Below, piece by piece: positions 23,060-31,303 of a stretch of 32,994 bases of DNA. How positions within the stretch are numbered: the first letter of the stretch is position 1; each line of letters begins with the position of its first letter. Origin of the DNA: an uncultured Lachnospiraceae bacterium (GTDB lineage Bacteria > Bacillota > Clostridia > Lachnospirales > Lachnospiraceae). The notes below the pieces were generated by a model, which did no database searches, had not been told where the DNA came from, and saw only the letters and a list, made by a program, of their open reading frames with translations. The DNA lies in NCBI GenBank assembly GCA_934320895.1, contig CAKRFY010000034.1, forward strand, positions 1 through 32,994, in the 5' to 3' direction. Both the position numbers and the translations under genes were made by a program.

Positions 23060-24691
23060 ATGAAAAAGAATAATAAAGGAAAATTAAAAAATAAAAAACA
23101 GATGCTTATCATAATAGCTGTGATAAGCATCATGGTTTTTATTTGTATAGTATTACAGGCGTACATAGAGGGATATTTTGGAAATGGAAAAAAAGAGAGT
23201 ACAGCGGTTTTAAGTGAAAAAAATAGTACAAAGCATAGTAAAACGGATAAGGCCAGACAGGCAGTTACAAAAAGGCCCGAAAATAAAAAAAAGGTATCGC
23301 AAAAAAATAAAAAGTCTGATAAAACAAATAAGATTAAAAAGAAAACTAAAGTGAAGAAAATACATATTGCGGCAAATCCTGAAGGAAGCAAACCGATAAG
23401 GGTTCTTATAACAAATAGCGATTTTTCAGATATGTTTCATCAAAATATAAAAGTTACTTCATCAAAAAGTTTTTATGTGAAGATAAATAACAAGGTGAAA
23501 ACTTATCCGGCTGGGAAAAAGGTTATATTTAAAGCAGCAGACAGGAAATTAAAAGGGAAAAAAATAGTTGTGGGTTCATACAGTGCAGCAAAGATAAGGG
23601 TTCTTAGTATCAAAAGACTTGAAGAACATCCGCAGTATCGTGGAACCATGACAATAAAATACAGATCAAAAGGGCTTTTACTTACCAATACTCTCCCTTT
23701 GGAACAGTATCTTTATGCGGTTATTCCAAGTGAAATGTCAACAGGAAACAATATTGAAGCATTGAAAGCACAGGCTGTATGCGCAAGAAGTTATGCATAC
23801 AATCAGATGAAGTCGGAAAAATATGCACAGTATGGTGCAGATGTAGATGATAGTGTAGCATGTCAGGTGTATAACAATATTCCTGAGGATAAAAAATCCA
23901 GAAAAGCCGTAGATGCAACCTTTGGAGATGTTATGAAGAAATCAGGCAATGTTATTATTGCGTATTATTTTTCAACTTCGTGGGGATATACAGCCGATGG
24001 TCAGGATGTCTGGAATACACCGTCAAAGATTTCTTATCTTGACAGCAGATTTCAGATAACGCAGAGGTCAAAGAGAAAAACAGGAATAAAAGGATATGAT
24101 CTTTCAGATGAATCAACATTCAGAAATTTTATAAATAATGATACCTGTAAGACATATGACAGCAATGAAGAATGGTACAGATGGTCTGTAAAAATCAAGG
24201 AAAAAAATTTGAGACAGCGTATAGATTCAGCTTTAAGTTCATGTTATCTTTCAAATAATTCAAATGTTCTTACAAGAACGAAAGATGGAAAATATAAAGT
24301 GAAAGCAGTTTTTAAAACTGGAAAGATAAAAGATATAATTATAAATAAGCGTGAAAAAAGCGGTATGGTATCGGAAATTATTATAGAGGGAAATAAAAAT
24401 ACGTATAAAGTATGTAACCAATATAATATAAGAAAAGTGCTTGCACCTGTTTATGAAACAATAAAGCGCAGGTATGGTGGAGATATGAGTGGATATTTTA
24501 TGCTGCCAAGTGCTGCGTTTTATATAGATAAAACATCGGGCGGATTTAGTATAACAGGTGGTGGCTTTGGTCACGGGACTGGGATGAGTCAGAGTGGTGC
24601 AGGAAACATGGCAAAGCAGAGATTTGATTATAAGCAGATACTTCGTCACTATTTTTCAGGAGTAAAAATAGTGACTTTAAAGGAGTATTAA
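23060..24691 (+). CDS. SpoIID/LytB-domain protein
   Basis: The 543-residue protein has a basic N-terminus, a membrane helix (about 14-34), a Lys-rich linker to about residue 105 and then a SpoIID domain: GTMTIKYRSKGLLLTN, LPLEQYLYAVIPSEM (with the Glu of PSEM, the catalytic acid in SpoIID lytic transglycosylases), ALKAQAVCARSYA, the DVW segment and the closing GFGHGTGMSQSGAGNMA motif. It should cleave peptidoglycan glycan strands outside the membrane. SpoIID itself acts in engulfment, but many clostridial relatives are general wall enzymes. I favour the ATG at 23060; one at 23045 lacks any ribosome site, but both are weak. It ends 20 bp from a convergent gene. Confidence 0.88.
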   Translation: MKKNNKGKLKNKKQMLIIIAVISIMVFICIVLQAYIEGYFGNGKKESTAVLSEKNSTKHSKTDKARQAVTKRPENKKKVSQKNKKSDKTNKIKKKTKVKKIHIAANPEGSKPIRVLITNSDFSDMFHQNIKVTSSKSFYVKINNKVKTYPAGKKVIFKAADRKLKGKKIVVGSYSAAKIRVLSIKRLEEHPQYRGTMTIKYRSKGLLLTNTLPLEQYLYAVIPSEMSTGNNIEALKAQAVCARSYAYNQMKSEKYAQYGADVDDSVACQVYNNIPEDKKSRKAVDATFGDVMKKSGNVIIAYYFSTSWGYTADGQDVWNTPSKISYLDSRFQITQRSKRKTGIKGYDLSDESTFRNFINNDTCKTYDSNEEWYRWSVKIKEKNLRQRIDSALSSCYLSNNSNVLTRTKDGKYKVKAVFKTGKIKDIIINKREKSGMVSEIIIEGNKNTYKVCNQYNIRKVLAPVYETIKRRYGGDMSGYFMLPSAAFYIDKTSGGFSITGGGFGHGTGMSQSGAGNMAKQRFDYKQILRHYFSGVKIVTLKEY

Positions 24692-24711
24692 AAGTATCGT
24701 GTAGTATGTTT

Positions 24712-25590
24712 TCAATGCGAATTTTCAAGTATATGATTAAGTAATCCGCCTAAAAAAAGTATATACATACATGCGTAAAGCCACAACATAAGTAGAGCCA
24801 TGGTAGTCATTGCGCCATAAAATCTAGAGTAGTTACTGATATTATCTACATAGTAGGAATAGACATATGAAAAAGTAAGCCAGCCGAAGCTTGCAACGAT
24901 GGCTCCGGGAACCTGTTTAGAAAAGTTTGTCTTTCTGTTTGGCAGTATAACATACAAAAGCCAGAAAAAAAGAAATAAGACAATAAGGCTTACTATAGCG
25001 CGTACATTTATAATAGAAGCAAGTTTTTCTTCGGTAAAAGGAAAATGCTGTCGTATATAGTAGTACAGTTTGTTTCCAAATACAATGACCGTAAGCATTA
25101 TGATAATGAGCAGAGCAAATATTATCGTATAAAAAAAAGAATATAATCTTATAACGATGTAATTTCTCGATTCATTGACATTGTAAACGGAATTAAGTCC
25201 CTGAATAAGCGACAAAAATGCTTTAGAGCCTAGCCAGACAGCAAATATGATGGTCACTGGAAGTATAGCATTTGCCTGGACATTATATATTTCGCTTATC
25301 ATATTGCCAAGATAATCCCTGAAATATTCTGGAACAAAAGGTGAGGTGATTTCCATAAGTGTCTTTTCAGAAAAAGGGGTATATCTTAAAAGGGATAATA
25401 AAAACATAAAAAACGGAAAAAAGGAAAGCATCATAAAAAAGGCTGCCTGCCCTGCAAATGCAGATAAGGCAGCTTTTTTAAAGTATGACATAAGTTTTGT
25501 TATGCTTTCATATATAAAAATTATAAATCTTATCAGCTTTTTTACAAAAATTATTTTCTTATTGCGGGGGTTATCATTTGTTGTGTTCAT
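24712..25590 (-). CDS. YihY/BrkB-family inner-membrane protein
   Basis: The 292-residue protein has about six membrane helices and the BrkB/YihY signature: AALSAFAGQAAFFMMLSFFPF (key residues AFAGQAAFF), AVWLGSKAFLSLIQGLNSVYNV and GAMTTMALLMLWLYACMYILFLGG near the C-terminus. The family was once called ribonuclease BN, but no nuclease activity is expected; its actual role is unsettled. I place the start at the ATG complementary to 25588-25590, where TGAGGA lies 5 nt upstream, and not at an earlier in-frame Met that would overlap the PHP gene. It lies 40 bp downstream of the PHP gene on the same strand and is probably cotranscribed. Confidence 0.9.
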   Translation of the reverse strand: MNTTNDNPRNKKIIFVKKLIRFIIFIYESITKLMSYFKKAALSAFAGQAAFFMMLSFFPFFMFLLSLLRYTPFSEKTLMEITSPFVPEYFRDYLGNMISEIYNVQANAILPVTIIFAVWLGSKAFLSLIQGLNSVYNVNESRNYIVIRLYSFFYTIIFALLIIIMLTVIVFGNKLYYYIRQHFPFTEEKLASIINVRAIVSLIVLFLFFWLLYVILPNRKTNFSKQVPGAIVASFGWLTFSYVYSYYVDNISNYSRFYGAMTTMALLMLWLYACMYILFLGGLLNHILENSH

Positions 25591-25630
25591 GTTAATCCTC
25601 ATATTATTATTTTGTTTATATTTTGAAAAA

Positions 25631-26299
25631 TTATTCAGAAGGCGTGATAAGACTATAGTCACCAGATAAAAGTGTTTTTATCAGCTGTTCTTCTGTTTTT
25701 ATATCATATTCGGTGTCTATACCCCCATGTGCAAGATCCTCTTTTTCATGAAAATCGCTTCCGGAAGTCATGATAAGATCATGTTCATATGCCCATGCGT
25801 AAGTCTTATCGTTGTTACTGTCATGTCTTGGATTGCCATTATAGACTTCTGCGCCATCCAGGAGAGCAGGATTTACAGGTTCACAGTATGCTCTTCCGGG
25901 ATGTGCCTGGATAATGAGTATTCCCTCGCTATGGCATATTTCAGATAATTCTTCTATGGAAAGATTATACAAAAAGCTATGTTTAAAGAAGAAGCTTTCA
26001 GATACTCCATATAGTAAATAGTCATTAGGACTTTCGGTAAGAGTGACCTCACAGCCGAGCAATACATTTATATCATATTTTTGGGCATATTTTAATGCGG
26101 TTCTGTAACCTTTTAAAAAATGAAATGTAACTTCATCAGGTGTTTTTGCACCACTTTGTTCACTTGCCCATTTACTATAATGATCAGTTATGACAACGGT
26201 ACCGTAGCCGGCTTCTTTATACATTTTTAAGATTTCTTTTGCACTTATATGAGCACAAGGACTTGTTTCACTTGTGTGTGTATGCATTTCAACTTTCAT
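25631..26299 (-). CDS. PHP-domain phosphoesterase
   Basis: The 222-residue protein is a stand-alone PHP metallo-phosphoesterase. The metal-binding motifs appear in order: HTHTSE (His6, His8), VITDHYSKW, LLGCEVTL (Glu), IIQAHPGR and a final SGSDFHE (Asp and His). Such proteins hydrolyse small phosphates or nucleotides with two or three metal ions; the substrate here cannot be told. It starts at the ATG complementary to 26297-26299, with GGAGG 12 nt upstream on the minus strand. A good promoter lies at 26352-26380. The downstream gene is the BrkB-family protein. Confidence 0.92.
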   Translation of the reverse strand: MKVEMHTHTSETSPCAHISAKEILKMYKEAGYGTVVITDHYSKWASEQSGAKTPDEVTFHFLKGYRTALKYAQKYDINVLLGCEVTLTESPNDYLLYGVSESFFFKHSFLYNLSIEELSEICHSEGILIIQAHPGRAYCEPVNPALLDGAEVYNGNPRHDSNNDKTYAWAYEHDLIMTSGSDFHEKEDLAHGGIDTEYDIKTEEQLIKTLLSGDYSLITPSE

Positions 26300-26351
26300 T
26301 TATGCTGTTCGCCTCCAATTATAAAAGTTAATGTCAATAGTAGTGATTATT

Positions 26352-26380
26352 AGTATAGCATTATGCATTAGACAAGACAA
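26352..26380 (-). promoter_or_regulatory. Promoter of the PHP-BrkB transcript
   Basis: On the minus strand: TTGTCT (26375-26380), a 17-bp spacer and TATACT (26352-26357) preceded by TGC, an extended -10. It is about 55 bp upstream of the PHP start. Confidence 0.6.
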
Positions 26381-26485
26381 CTATTATAAAAAATTATGAA
26401 AAAAAGTATAAAATACATGAAATAGTCATATTTTTATTAAGATTTGTGGTAATATATAAATAAAAAGAATTTAGGAGGAATTAAG

Positions 26486-26992
26486 ATGCATAGTTTTCAG
26501 GAAGTTTCAATTGACTATATGGATATGAACCCATTCAAAAAAATAGGAAAGGATTGGATGCTTGTTACGGCAGGTGATGAAAAAAAAGCAAATTCAATGA
26601 CTGCATCATGGGGGGCAGTTGGTGAAATGTGGGGTAAAGATTCTGTATTTGTATTTATCAGACAGAGTAGATTTACAAAAGAATTTATTGACAAAAAGGG
26701 AAAATTTTCTCTTAGTTTTCCAGGAGAAAAATACCGTATGGACATGAAGTATCTTGGTTCTGTTTCAGGACGAGATGAGGATAAGATGAAAGCTGCAAAA
26801 GTACAGGTCGATTATTGTGATGGTGTACCATATATAGATGAGGCGAATCTTGTATTTATATGTGAAGTTATGTCACAGACAAATATTGAACCAGGTGATT
26901 TCATTGACAAAACAATAGATGATACATGGTACAAAGACAAGGATTATCATACTATGTATATTGCAAAGATAACAAAGATACTTGCAAGATAA
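26486..26992 (+). CDS. Flavin reductase-like (FMN-binding) protein
   Basis: The 168-residue protein has the split-barrel flavin reductase fold of small FMN-binding proteins: KDWMLVTAGDEKKANSMTASWG (key residues T, N, MTASWG that contact FMN), VFVFIRQSRFTKEFI and FSLSFPGEKYR. It should bind FMN and may pass electrons from NAD(P)H or a redox partner; the partner is unknown. AGGAGG lies about 9 nt before the ATG at 26486. No operon partner is evident on this strand, and the divergent PHP gene shares the upstream region. Confidence 0.88.
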   Translation: MHSFQEVSIDYMDMNPFKKIGKDWMLVTAGDEKKANSMTASWGAVGEMWGKDSVFVFIRQSRFTKEFIDKKGKFSLSFPGEKYRMDMKYLGSVSGRDEDKMKAAKVQVDYCDGVPYIDEANLVFICEVMSQTNIEPGDFIDKTIDDTWYKDKDYHTMYIAKITKILAR

Positions 26993-27164
26993 CATATAAT
27001 ATAAATAGCTGTATTTCATACTATAATACGATAAGTAATTTTGAATGTCTTATTTTATGGGTAAAAGCTTTCACTTTTATTGTGTATTATATTTTGTGGG
27101 TTTAAAGTACAATAGGAAATGTGAACAAGATGTGAATGAACAAACATATACATTGTGTTTACAT

Positions 27165-27247
27165 ATCCTGATAAAAACAGGATTGCCTGACAACTACAAT
27201 AAAAAGTTGTATTGTGTATTGACTCAATTTTCAGAAATATGCAATAC
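27165..27247 (+). promoter_or_regulatory. Structured leader upstream of the secreted-protein gene
   Basis: Three small hairpins follow each other: ATCCTG/CAGGAT (27165-27183), CAACT/AGTTG (27191-27209) and GTATTG/CAATAC (27216-27247). The 291-bp gap before 27284 has no clear gene, and I could not find a convincing -35/-10 pair in it. The stems are short, so a regulatory role is only a suggestion. Confidence 0.3.
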
Positions 27248-27283
27248 CACAAAATAAAATATTCAAAATGGAGGAGAAATTTT

Positions 27284-27862
27284 ATGAGACTTTCAAAATT
27301 TACTAAAAAAGGAGTTGCAGCTGCATTAGCACTCTCAATGGTAGTAGTAGGAAACGCAGGAATGACACAGAAAGCAAGTGCTGCAAAGAAATTTAAGACA
27401 TATGTTATGTTTGCTGATGAAAAATGGAAAGTAACAGCAAACATGGATACAGCAAAGGGCAAATACAACTCACCAAAGACAATCACAGCTAAAAAAGGTA
27501 CACAGAATGTATCTATGACTCTTACAAGAAGTGGAATAAATGGAGCAAAAGAGAAGATTACAAAGGCTAATGTATTTTGTGTAGATGTAGAAGATGCTAT
27601 GAAGACATATAAGCCAAATCAGATCAAGATCTCAAATGTTAAGGTTGCAGTTGATGGAAAGAACATCGCAGTTAAGCAGAACAAACTTAAACAGGGTTAT
27701 CTTGAGCAGGATCAGAAGAACAATAAGTTCCGTCTTGAAATCTTCAATGTTTACGGAAAAGGTGGCACAGGTGCTAAAAAAGCAAATTACCCTGTAGATC
27801 CTAATAAATTAAAATTCAAGAAGACACTTAAAGTAAGCTTCAAGATTACATTTAAAAAATAA
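27284..27862 (+). CDS. Secreted protein of unknown function
   Basis: The 192-residue product starts with a clear Sec signal peptide (MRLSKFTKKG, hydrophobic AAALALSMVVVG, likely cleavage after ASA near residue 33). The mature part, about 160 residues, is Lys-rich and predicted beta-rich (FKTYVMFADEKWKVTAN, VSMTLTRSGI, IKISNVKVAVDGKNIAV), and ends in VSFKITFKK with no anchor or wall-binding motif. I do not recognise a family; the beta-sandwich look would fit a binding module. Codon choice differs from most neighbours: ATC, AAC, TTC and CGT are preferred, as in the gap gene, which points to high expression. The ATG at 27284 has GGAGGAG upstream with ideal spacing. It is probably monocistronic, with a terminator at 27960. 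Confidence 0.82.
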   Translation: MRLSKFTKKGVAAALALSMVVVGNAGMTQKASAAKKFKTYVMFADEKWKVTANMDTAKGKYNSPKTITAKKGTQNVSMTLTRSGINGAKEKITKANVFCVDVEDAMKTYKPNQIKISNVKVAVDGKNIAVKQNKLKQGYLEQDQKNNKFRLEIFNVYGKGGTGAKKANYPVDPNKLKFKKTLKVSFKITFKK

Positions 27863-27959
27863 TTTTATACGGATATTTTTTAAACCTTTAAAAACACTAT
27901 TAAGATGAAATAAATACATATTACTTTTAATGAATGATAGTTAAGAGTGATCATGAAAG

Positions 27960-28003
27960 ATGGATTGTCAATAAGATTATAAATTTTATGGCAGTCCATT
28001 TTT
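27960..28003 (+). terminator. Terminator-like hairpin
   Basis: ATGGATTGTC (27960-27969) pairs with GGCAGTCCAT (27990-27999), including two G-U pairs, over a 20-nt AT-rich loop, followed by TTTT. It lies 34 bp before the sigma-like gene. Confidence 0.5.
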
Positions 28004-28036
28004 CGCGTGAAATAAATAAAAGAGATAGGAGATTAT

Positions 28037-28960
28037 ATGGCAGACCAGGGAAAGTTTATGGAAGAATTGGAGGCTGTTAAAAATATCGCAGTTTCACAGA
28101 ACAATAGTCTTACAAAGGAAGAAATACAAAAATATTTAAGTGATATGAACCTGTCAGATGAACAGTTTGAACAGGTTTATTATTATCTCTCACTTTCTGG
28201 AATAAACATAGAGGGATATAGATTTATTCCAAAAGCTGTCGATCTGAAAAGTGATACAGAGAGTAAAAAAAATGAGAAAGAAATGTCTGAAACTAATAAT
28301 GTTATACAAGATACAGAGCATGATAAAAATAAGATAGATACATGTACTAAAAGTCTGGCAAAAAAACGTGCAGAATACAACAGTAAAATGTATATGGATG
28401 AGATAGAAAAACTTGATTATTATGAGGATAAAGACGAAAAAAAGATCATTTCAGAGTTTCTTAACGGAAATAGTGATGCTAGAAATAAATTTATAGAAAA
28501 CAGACTTACACAGGTTATAAATATAGCAAATAAATATTCTGACAGAGAAGTAGTAAAAAAAGAGGTCATAGGGATTGATGAACTTATAGCCGAAGGAAAT
28601 GTCGGATTATTAGAAGCAGTGTCAGTTATTGAGCAGAATAGAAAAAATTTTGTGGATGCTGCCGGCAAGCCGGTTTTTGAGAGTATAGATGGAACTATAT
28701 ATATGGAAGTGACAAATGCGATAGAATCTTTACTTGATACAATGACATCTGATAGTGACTGGGAGACTGCTGTGCTTGCAAGAACAAATTTACTTAACGA
28801 GGCAGCAAAATATATGACTGAAGAGATGGGAAGAGTTCCGACAAAAGAGGAATTATCCGAATATACAAAAATTTCTGTTGATGAAATAAGAGGAATTATG
28901 GGATTGTCAAAAGACACACAAAGAATAGCTGATACTACAGCAGTAAGATTTAGAAAATAG
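28037..28960 (+). CDS. Sigma-70-like protein lacking region 4
   Basis: The 307-residue protein has an N-terminal helical part similar to sigma region 1.1 (SLTKEEIQKYL, LSDEQFEQVYYYLSLSGINI), a charged linker (about 72-115), a region 2-like part (RNKFIENRLTQVINIANKYSDRE, IDELIAEGNVGLLEAV; key residues N, L, DLI-like ELIAEGNVGL) and a region 3-like part (LLNEAAKYMTEEMGRVPTKEELSEYTKISVDEI). Region 4, which reads the -35, is absent, and the aromatic-rich 2.3 segment that melts the -10 is replaced by GTIYMEVTNAIESLL. It may bind core polymerase without classical promoter recognition, or be an anti-activator-like relative. It ends 7 bp before the first NrdR box of the nrdDG operon. Function unknown. 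Confidence 0.78.
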   Translation: MADQGKFMEELEAVKNIAVSQNNSLTKEEIQKYLSDMNLSDEQFEQVYYYLSLSGINIEGYRFIPKAVDLKSDTESKKNEKEMSETNNVIQDTEHDKNKIDTCTKSLAKKRAEYNSKMYMDEIEKLDYYEDKDEKKIISEFLNGNSDARNKFIENRLTQVINIANKYSDREVVKKEVIGIDELIAEGNVGLLEAVSVIEQNRKNFVDAAGKPVFESIDGTIYMEVTNAIESLLDTMTSDSDWETAVLARTNLLNEAAKYMTEEMGRVPTKEELSEYTKISVDEIRGIMGLSKDTQRIADTTAVRFRK

Positions 28961-28964
28961 TGGG

Positions 28965-29022
28965 AGTCCACAATATTTTGTGATTTTAATTAAAATAAAC
29001 ACAATATATTGTGGACTTTTTT
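28965..29022 (+). terminator. Long hairpin with T run, overlapping the NrdR boxes
   Basis: The 18-nt arms 28965-28982 and 29000-29017 pair with one mismatch around a 17-nt loop and run into TTTTTT. This could end the sigma-like transcript. The same bases form the two NrdR boxes, so the hairpin may simply reflect two similar palindromes. Confidence 0.5.
28968..29014. promoter_or_regulatory. NrdR operator, two boxes
   Basis: Box 1 is CCACAATATTTTGTGA (28968-28983) and box 2 is ACACAATATATTGTGG (28999-29014). Against the known NrdR box consensus (ACACwATATATwGTGT) they match 13 and 15 of 16 positions. The 15-bp gap puts their starts 31 bp apart, three helical turns, as in established NrdR sites. 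Box 2 overlaps the -35 of the nrdD promoter, which fits repression when dATP is plentiful. Confidence 0.85.
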
Positions 29023-29040
29023 GGCTTCAGGTGATATAAT
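29012..29040 (+). promoter_or_regulatory. Promoter of nrdDG
   Basis: TGGACT (29012-29017), a 17-bp spacer and TATAAT (29035-29040) preceded by TGA, an extended -10. Its -35 overlaps the second NrdR box. The leader then carries a GC/AT hairpin at 29067-29088 (11-bp stem around GCATTATATAATGC). Confidence 0.75.
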
Positions 29041-29066
29041 GGTTTTTGCGTTTTGGCAAATGTGTG

Positions 29067-29088
29067 CGCTGCATTATATAATGCGGCG
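29067..29088 (+). other. Hairpin in the nrdD leader
   Basis: CGCTGCATTAT and ATAATGCGGCG are complementary with one G-U pair. No T run follows, so it is not a terminator; it might stabilise the message or bind a protein. It lies 73 bp before the nrdD ribosome site. Confidence 0.4.
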
Positions 29089-29163
29089 TTTCATTATGCA
29101 TAAAACATAGTGTCTGAGCATGGATGACATGCATCATACATATTTTAGATTGGAGGAAATATG

Positions 29164-31290
29164 ATGAAGGTAATCAAGAGGGATGGCAGAGTAGTTGAGT
29201 ACGATCGAAACAAGATTGTCATTGCAATTCAGAAAGCTAATGCGGAAGTTGATAAAAGCGAGCAGGTAAATGAGGAGAAGATAGATTCTATCGTTGCCGG
29301 AATTGAGAACAAACATGTGGATAACATGATGGTTGAAGATATTCAGGATATGATAGAACAAAAGCTTATGAGCGAAGGTAAATTTGAACTTGCTAAGAAG
29401 TACATAATTTACAGATATACAAGAGAGATGGTCCGCAGAGCCAACACTACTGACGACTCTATTATGAGCCTTATAAAAAACAGCAATAAAGATGTAATGG
29501 AAGAAAATTCTAACAAAAATGCATATATTGCTTCAACACAGCGAGATCTTATTGCCGGGGAAGTTTCAAAGGACCTTACGAAGCGTGTGCTTCTTCCTGA
29601 AAAGATAGTAAAAGCACATGAGGAGGGAATACTGCATTTCCATGATATGGACTATTTTCTTCAAAGTATCTTTAACTGCTGTCTTATAAACATAGGAGAC
29701 ATGCTTGAAAACGGAACGGTTATGAATGGCAAGCTTATAGAAACACCAAAAAGTTTTCAGGTTGCATGTACAGTTATGACACAGATCATATCAGCGGTGG
29801 CAAGCAGCCAGTATGGTGGACAGTCAGTTGATATAAGACATCTTGGAAAGTATCTTAGAAAAAGTCATGATAAGTATGAAGCTCATTATAGAGCAAAGTA
29901 CGGAGATACTATAACTGAGGATGTACTTGAAGAATTTGTAAATGACAGGCTTCACGATGAATTAAAATCAGGTGTTCAGACAATACAGTATCAGATAAAT
30001 ACACTTATGACGACAAATGGTCAGTCGCCTTTTGTGACACTTTTTCTTAATCTTGATAAAGATGACCCATACATTGAAGAAAATGCTATGATCATAGAAG
30101 AAATTCTCAATCAGAGAATTGAAGGAATCAAAAATGAAAAAGGAGTATATGTAACACCGGCATTTCCTAAACTTATATATGTACTTGATGAGCATAATTG
30201 TCTTAAAGGCGGCAAATATGATTATCTTACAAAGCTTGCAGTAAAATGTTCGGCAAAGAGAATGTATCCTGATTATATATCAGCAAAGAAAATGCGTGAA
30301 AATTATGAAGGAAATGTATTTTCATGTATGGGATGCAGGAGTTTTCTTACTCCATGGAAAGATGAAAATGGTGAGTATAAATTTGAGGGAAGATTTAATC
30401 AGGGCGTTGTAAGTATAAATCTTCCGCAGATAGCGATAATAGCTCAGGGTGATGAAGAAAAGTTCTGGACTCTGCTTGAGGAGAGACTGGCACTTTGTTT
30501 TGATGCACTTATGGCAAGGCACCATGCGCTTGAGGGAACATTGTCAAGTGTAAGCCCGATACACTGGCAGTACGGCGCTATTGCAAGACTTGGAAAAGAT
30601 GAGCCGATAGATAAGCTGCTTCATGATGGCTATTCTACGATTTCGCTTGGATATATTGGTGTGTATGAAACTACAAAACTTATGACAGGAGTCAGCCATA
30701 CCGATCCAAAAGGAACTAATTTTGCACTCAGACTTATGAAGAGATTAAGGCTTGCATGTGATACATGGAAACTTGAGACAGGTATAGGATTTGGACTTTA
30801 TGGAACGCCGGCAGAAAGTCTGTGTTACAGATTTGCGGAAATTGACAGAAAGAAATTTGGCGTTATAAAAGATGTAACAGATAAGGGTTATTATACAAAT
30901 TCATATCATGTTGATGTTCGTGAAAAAATAGATGCATTTGAAAAGTTTAAATTTGAGAGCCAGTTCCAGAAGATTTCTTCAGGAGGTGCTATCTCATATG
31001 TTGAAATACCAAATCTTAGAAACAACCTTGAAGCACTTGAGGATGTAGTCAAGTTTATATATGAAAATATACAGTATGCAGAGTTTAATACAAAATCAGA
31101 TTATTGTCATGTATGTGGTTATGATGGAGAGATAATTATAAATGATGATCTCGAGTGGGAGTGCCCTCAGTGTCATAATAAAGACAAGAATAAGATGACT
31201 GTTATAAGAAGAACATGTGGTTATCTAGGAGAAAATTTCTGGAATGTAGGAAAGACTAAAGAGATAAATTCAAGAGTACTTCATTTATAA
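29164..31290 (+). CDS. nrdD: Anaerobic ribonucleoside-triphosphate reductase (class III)
   Basis: This enzyme reduces ribonucleoside triphosphates to deoxy forms with a glycyl radical, under anaerobic conditions. The 708-residue protein has an N-terminal ATP-cone (about 1-95, VIKRDGRVVEYDRNKI start) that senses ATP/dATP, the class III catalytic barrel with NCCLINIGDML and FSCMGCRSFL, a zinc site made by CHVCG and CPQC near 655-675, and the glycyl radical loop RTCGYLG about 30 residues from the end. All expected features are present. GGAGG at 29152-29156 favours the second of two adjacent ATGs (29164, 7 nt) over 29161. nrdG follows 13 nt downstream. The promoter carries a two-box NrdR operator, so expression should fall when dATP is high. 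Confidence 0.97.
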   Translation: MKVIKRDGRVVEYDRNKIVIAIQKANAEVDKSEQVNEEKIDSIVAGIENKHVDNMMVEDIQDMIEQKLMSEGKFELAKKYIIYRYTREMVRRANTTDDSIMSLIKNSNKDVMEENSNKNAYIASTQRDLIAGEVSKDLTKRVLLPEKIVKAHEEGILHFHDMDYFLQSIFNCCLINIGDMLENGTVMNGKLIETPKSFQVACTVMTQIISAVASSQYGGQSVDIRHLGKYLRKSHDKYEAHYRAKYGDTITEDVLEEFVNDRLHDELKSGVQTIQYQINTLMTTNGQSPFVTLFLNLDKDDPYIEENAMIIEEILNQRIEGIKNEKGVYVTPAFPKLIYVLDEHNCLKGGKYDYLTKLAVKCSAKRMYPDYISAKKMRENYEGNVFSCMGCRSFLTPWKDENGEYKFEGRFNQGVVSINLPQIAIIAQGDEEKFWTLLEERLALCFDALMARHHALEGTLSSVSPIHWQYGAIARLGKDEPIDKLLHDGYSTISLGYIGVYETTKLMTGVSHTDPKGTNFALRLMKRLRLACDTWKLETGIGFGLYGTPAESLCYRFAEIDRKKFGVIKDVTDKGYYTNSYHVDVREKIDAFEKFKFESQFQKISSGGAISYVEIPNLRNNLEALEDVVKFIYENIQYAEFNTKSDYCHVCGYDGEIIINDDLEWECPQCHNKDKNKMTVIRRTCGYLGENFWNVGKTKEINSRVLHL

Positions 31291-31303
31291 GGGGTTTGTA
31301 ACA

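Noticed and set aside
27045..27257. 70-residue frame before the secreted-protein gene
   Set aside because: No ribosome site, Cys/Tyr-rich composition unlike real proteins here, and it runs through the leader hairpins of the next gene.
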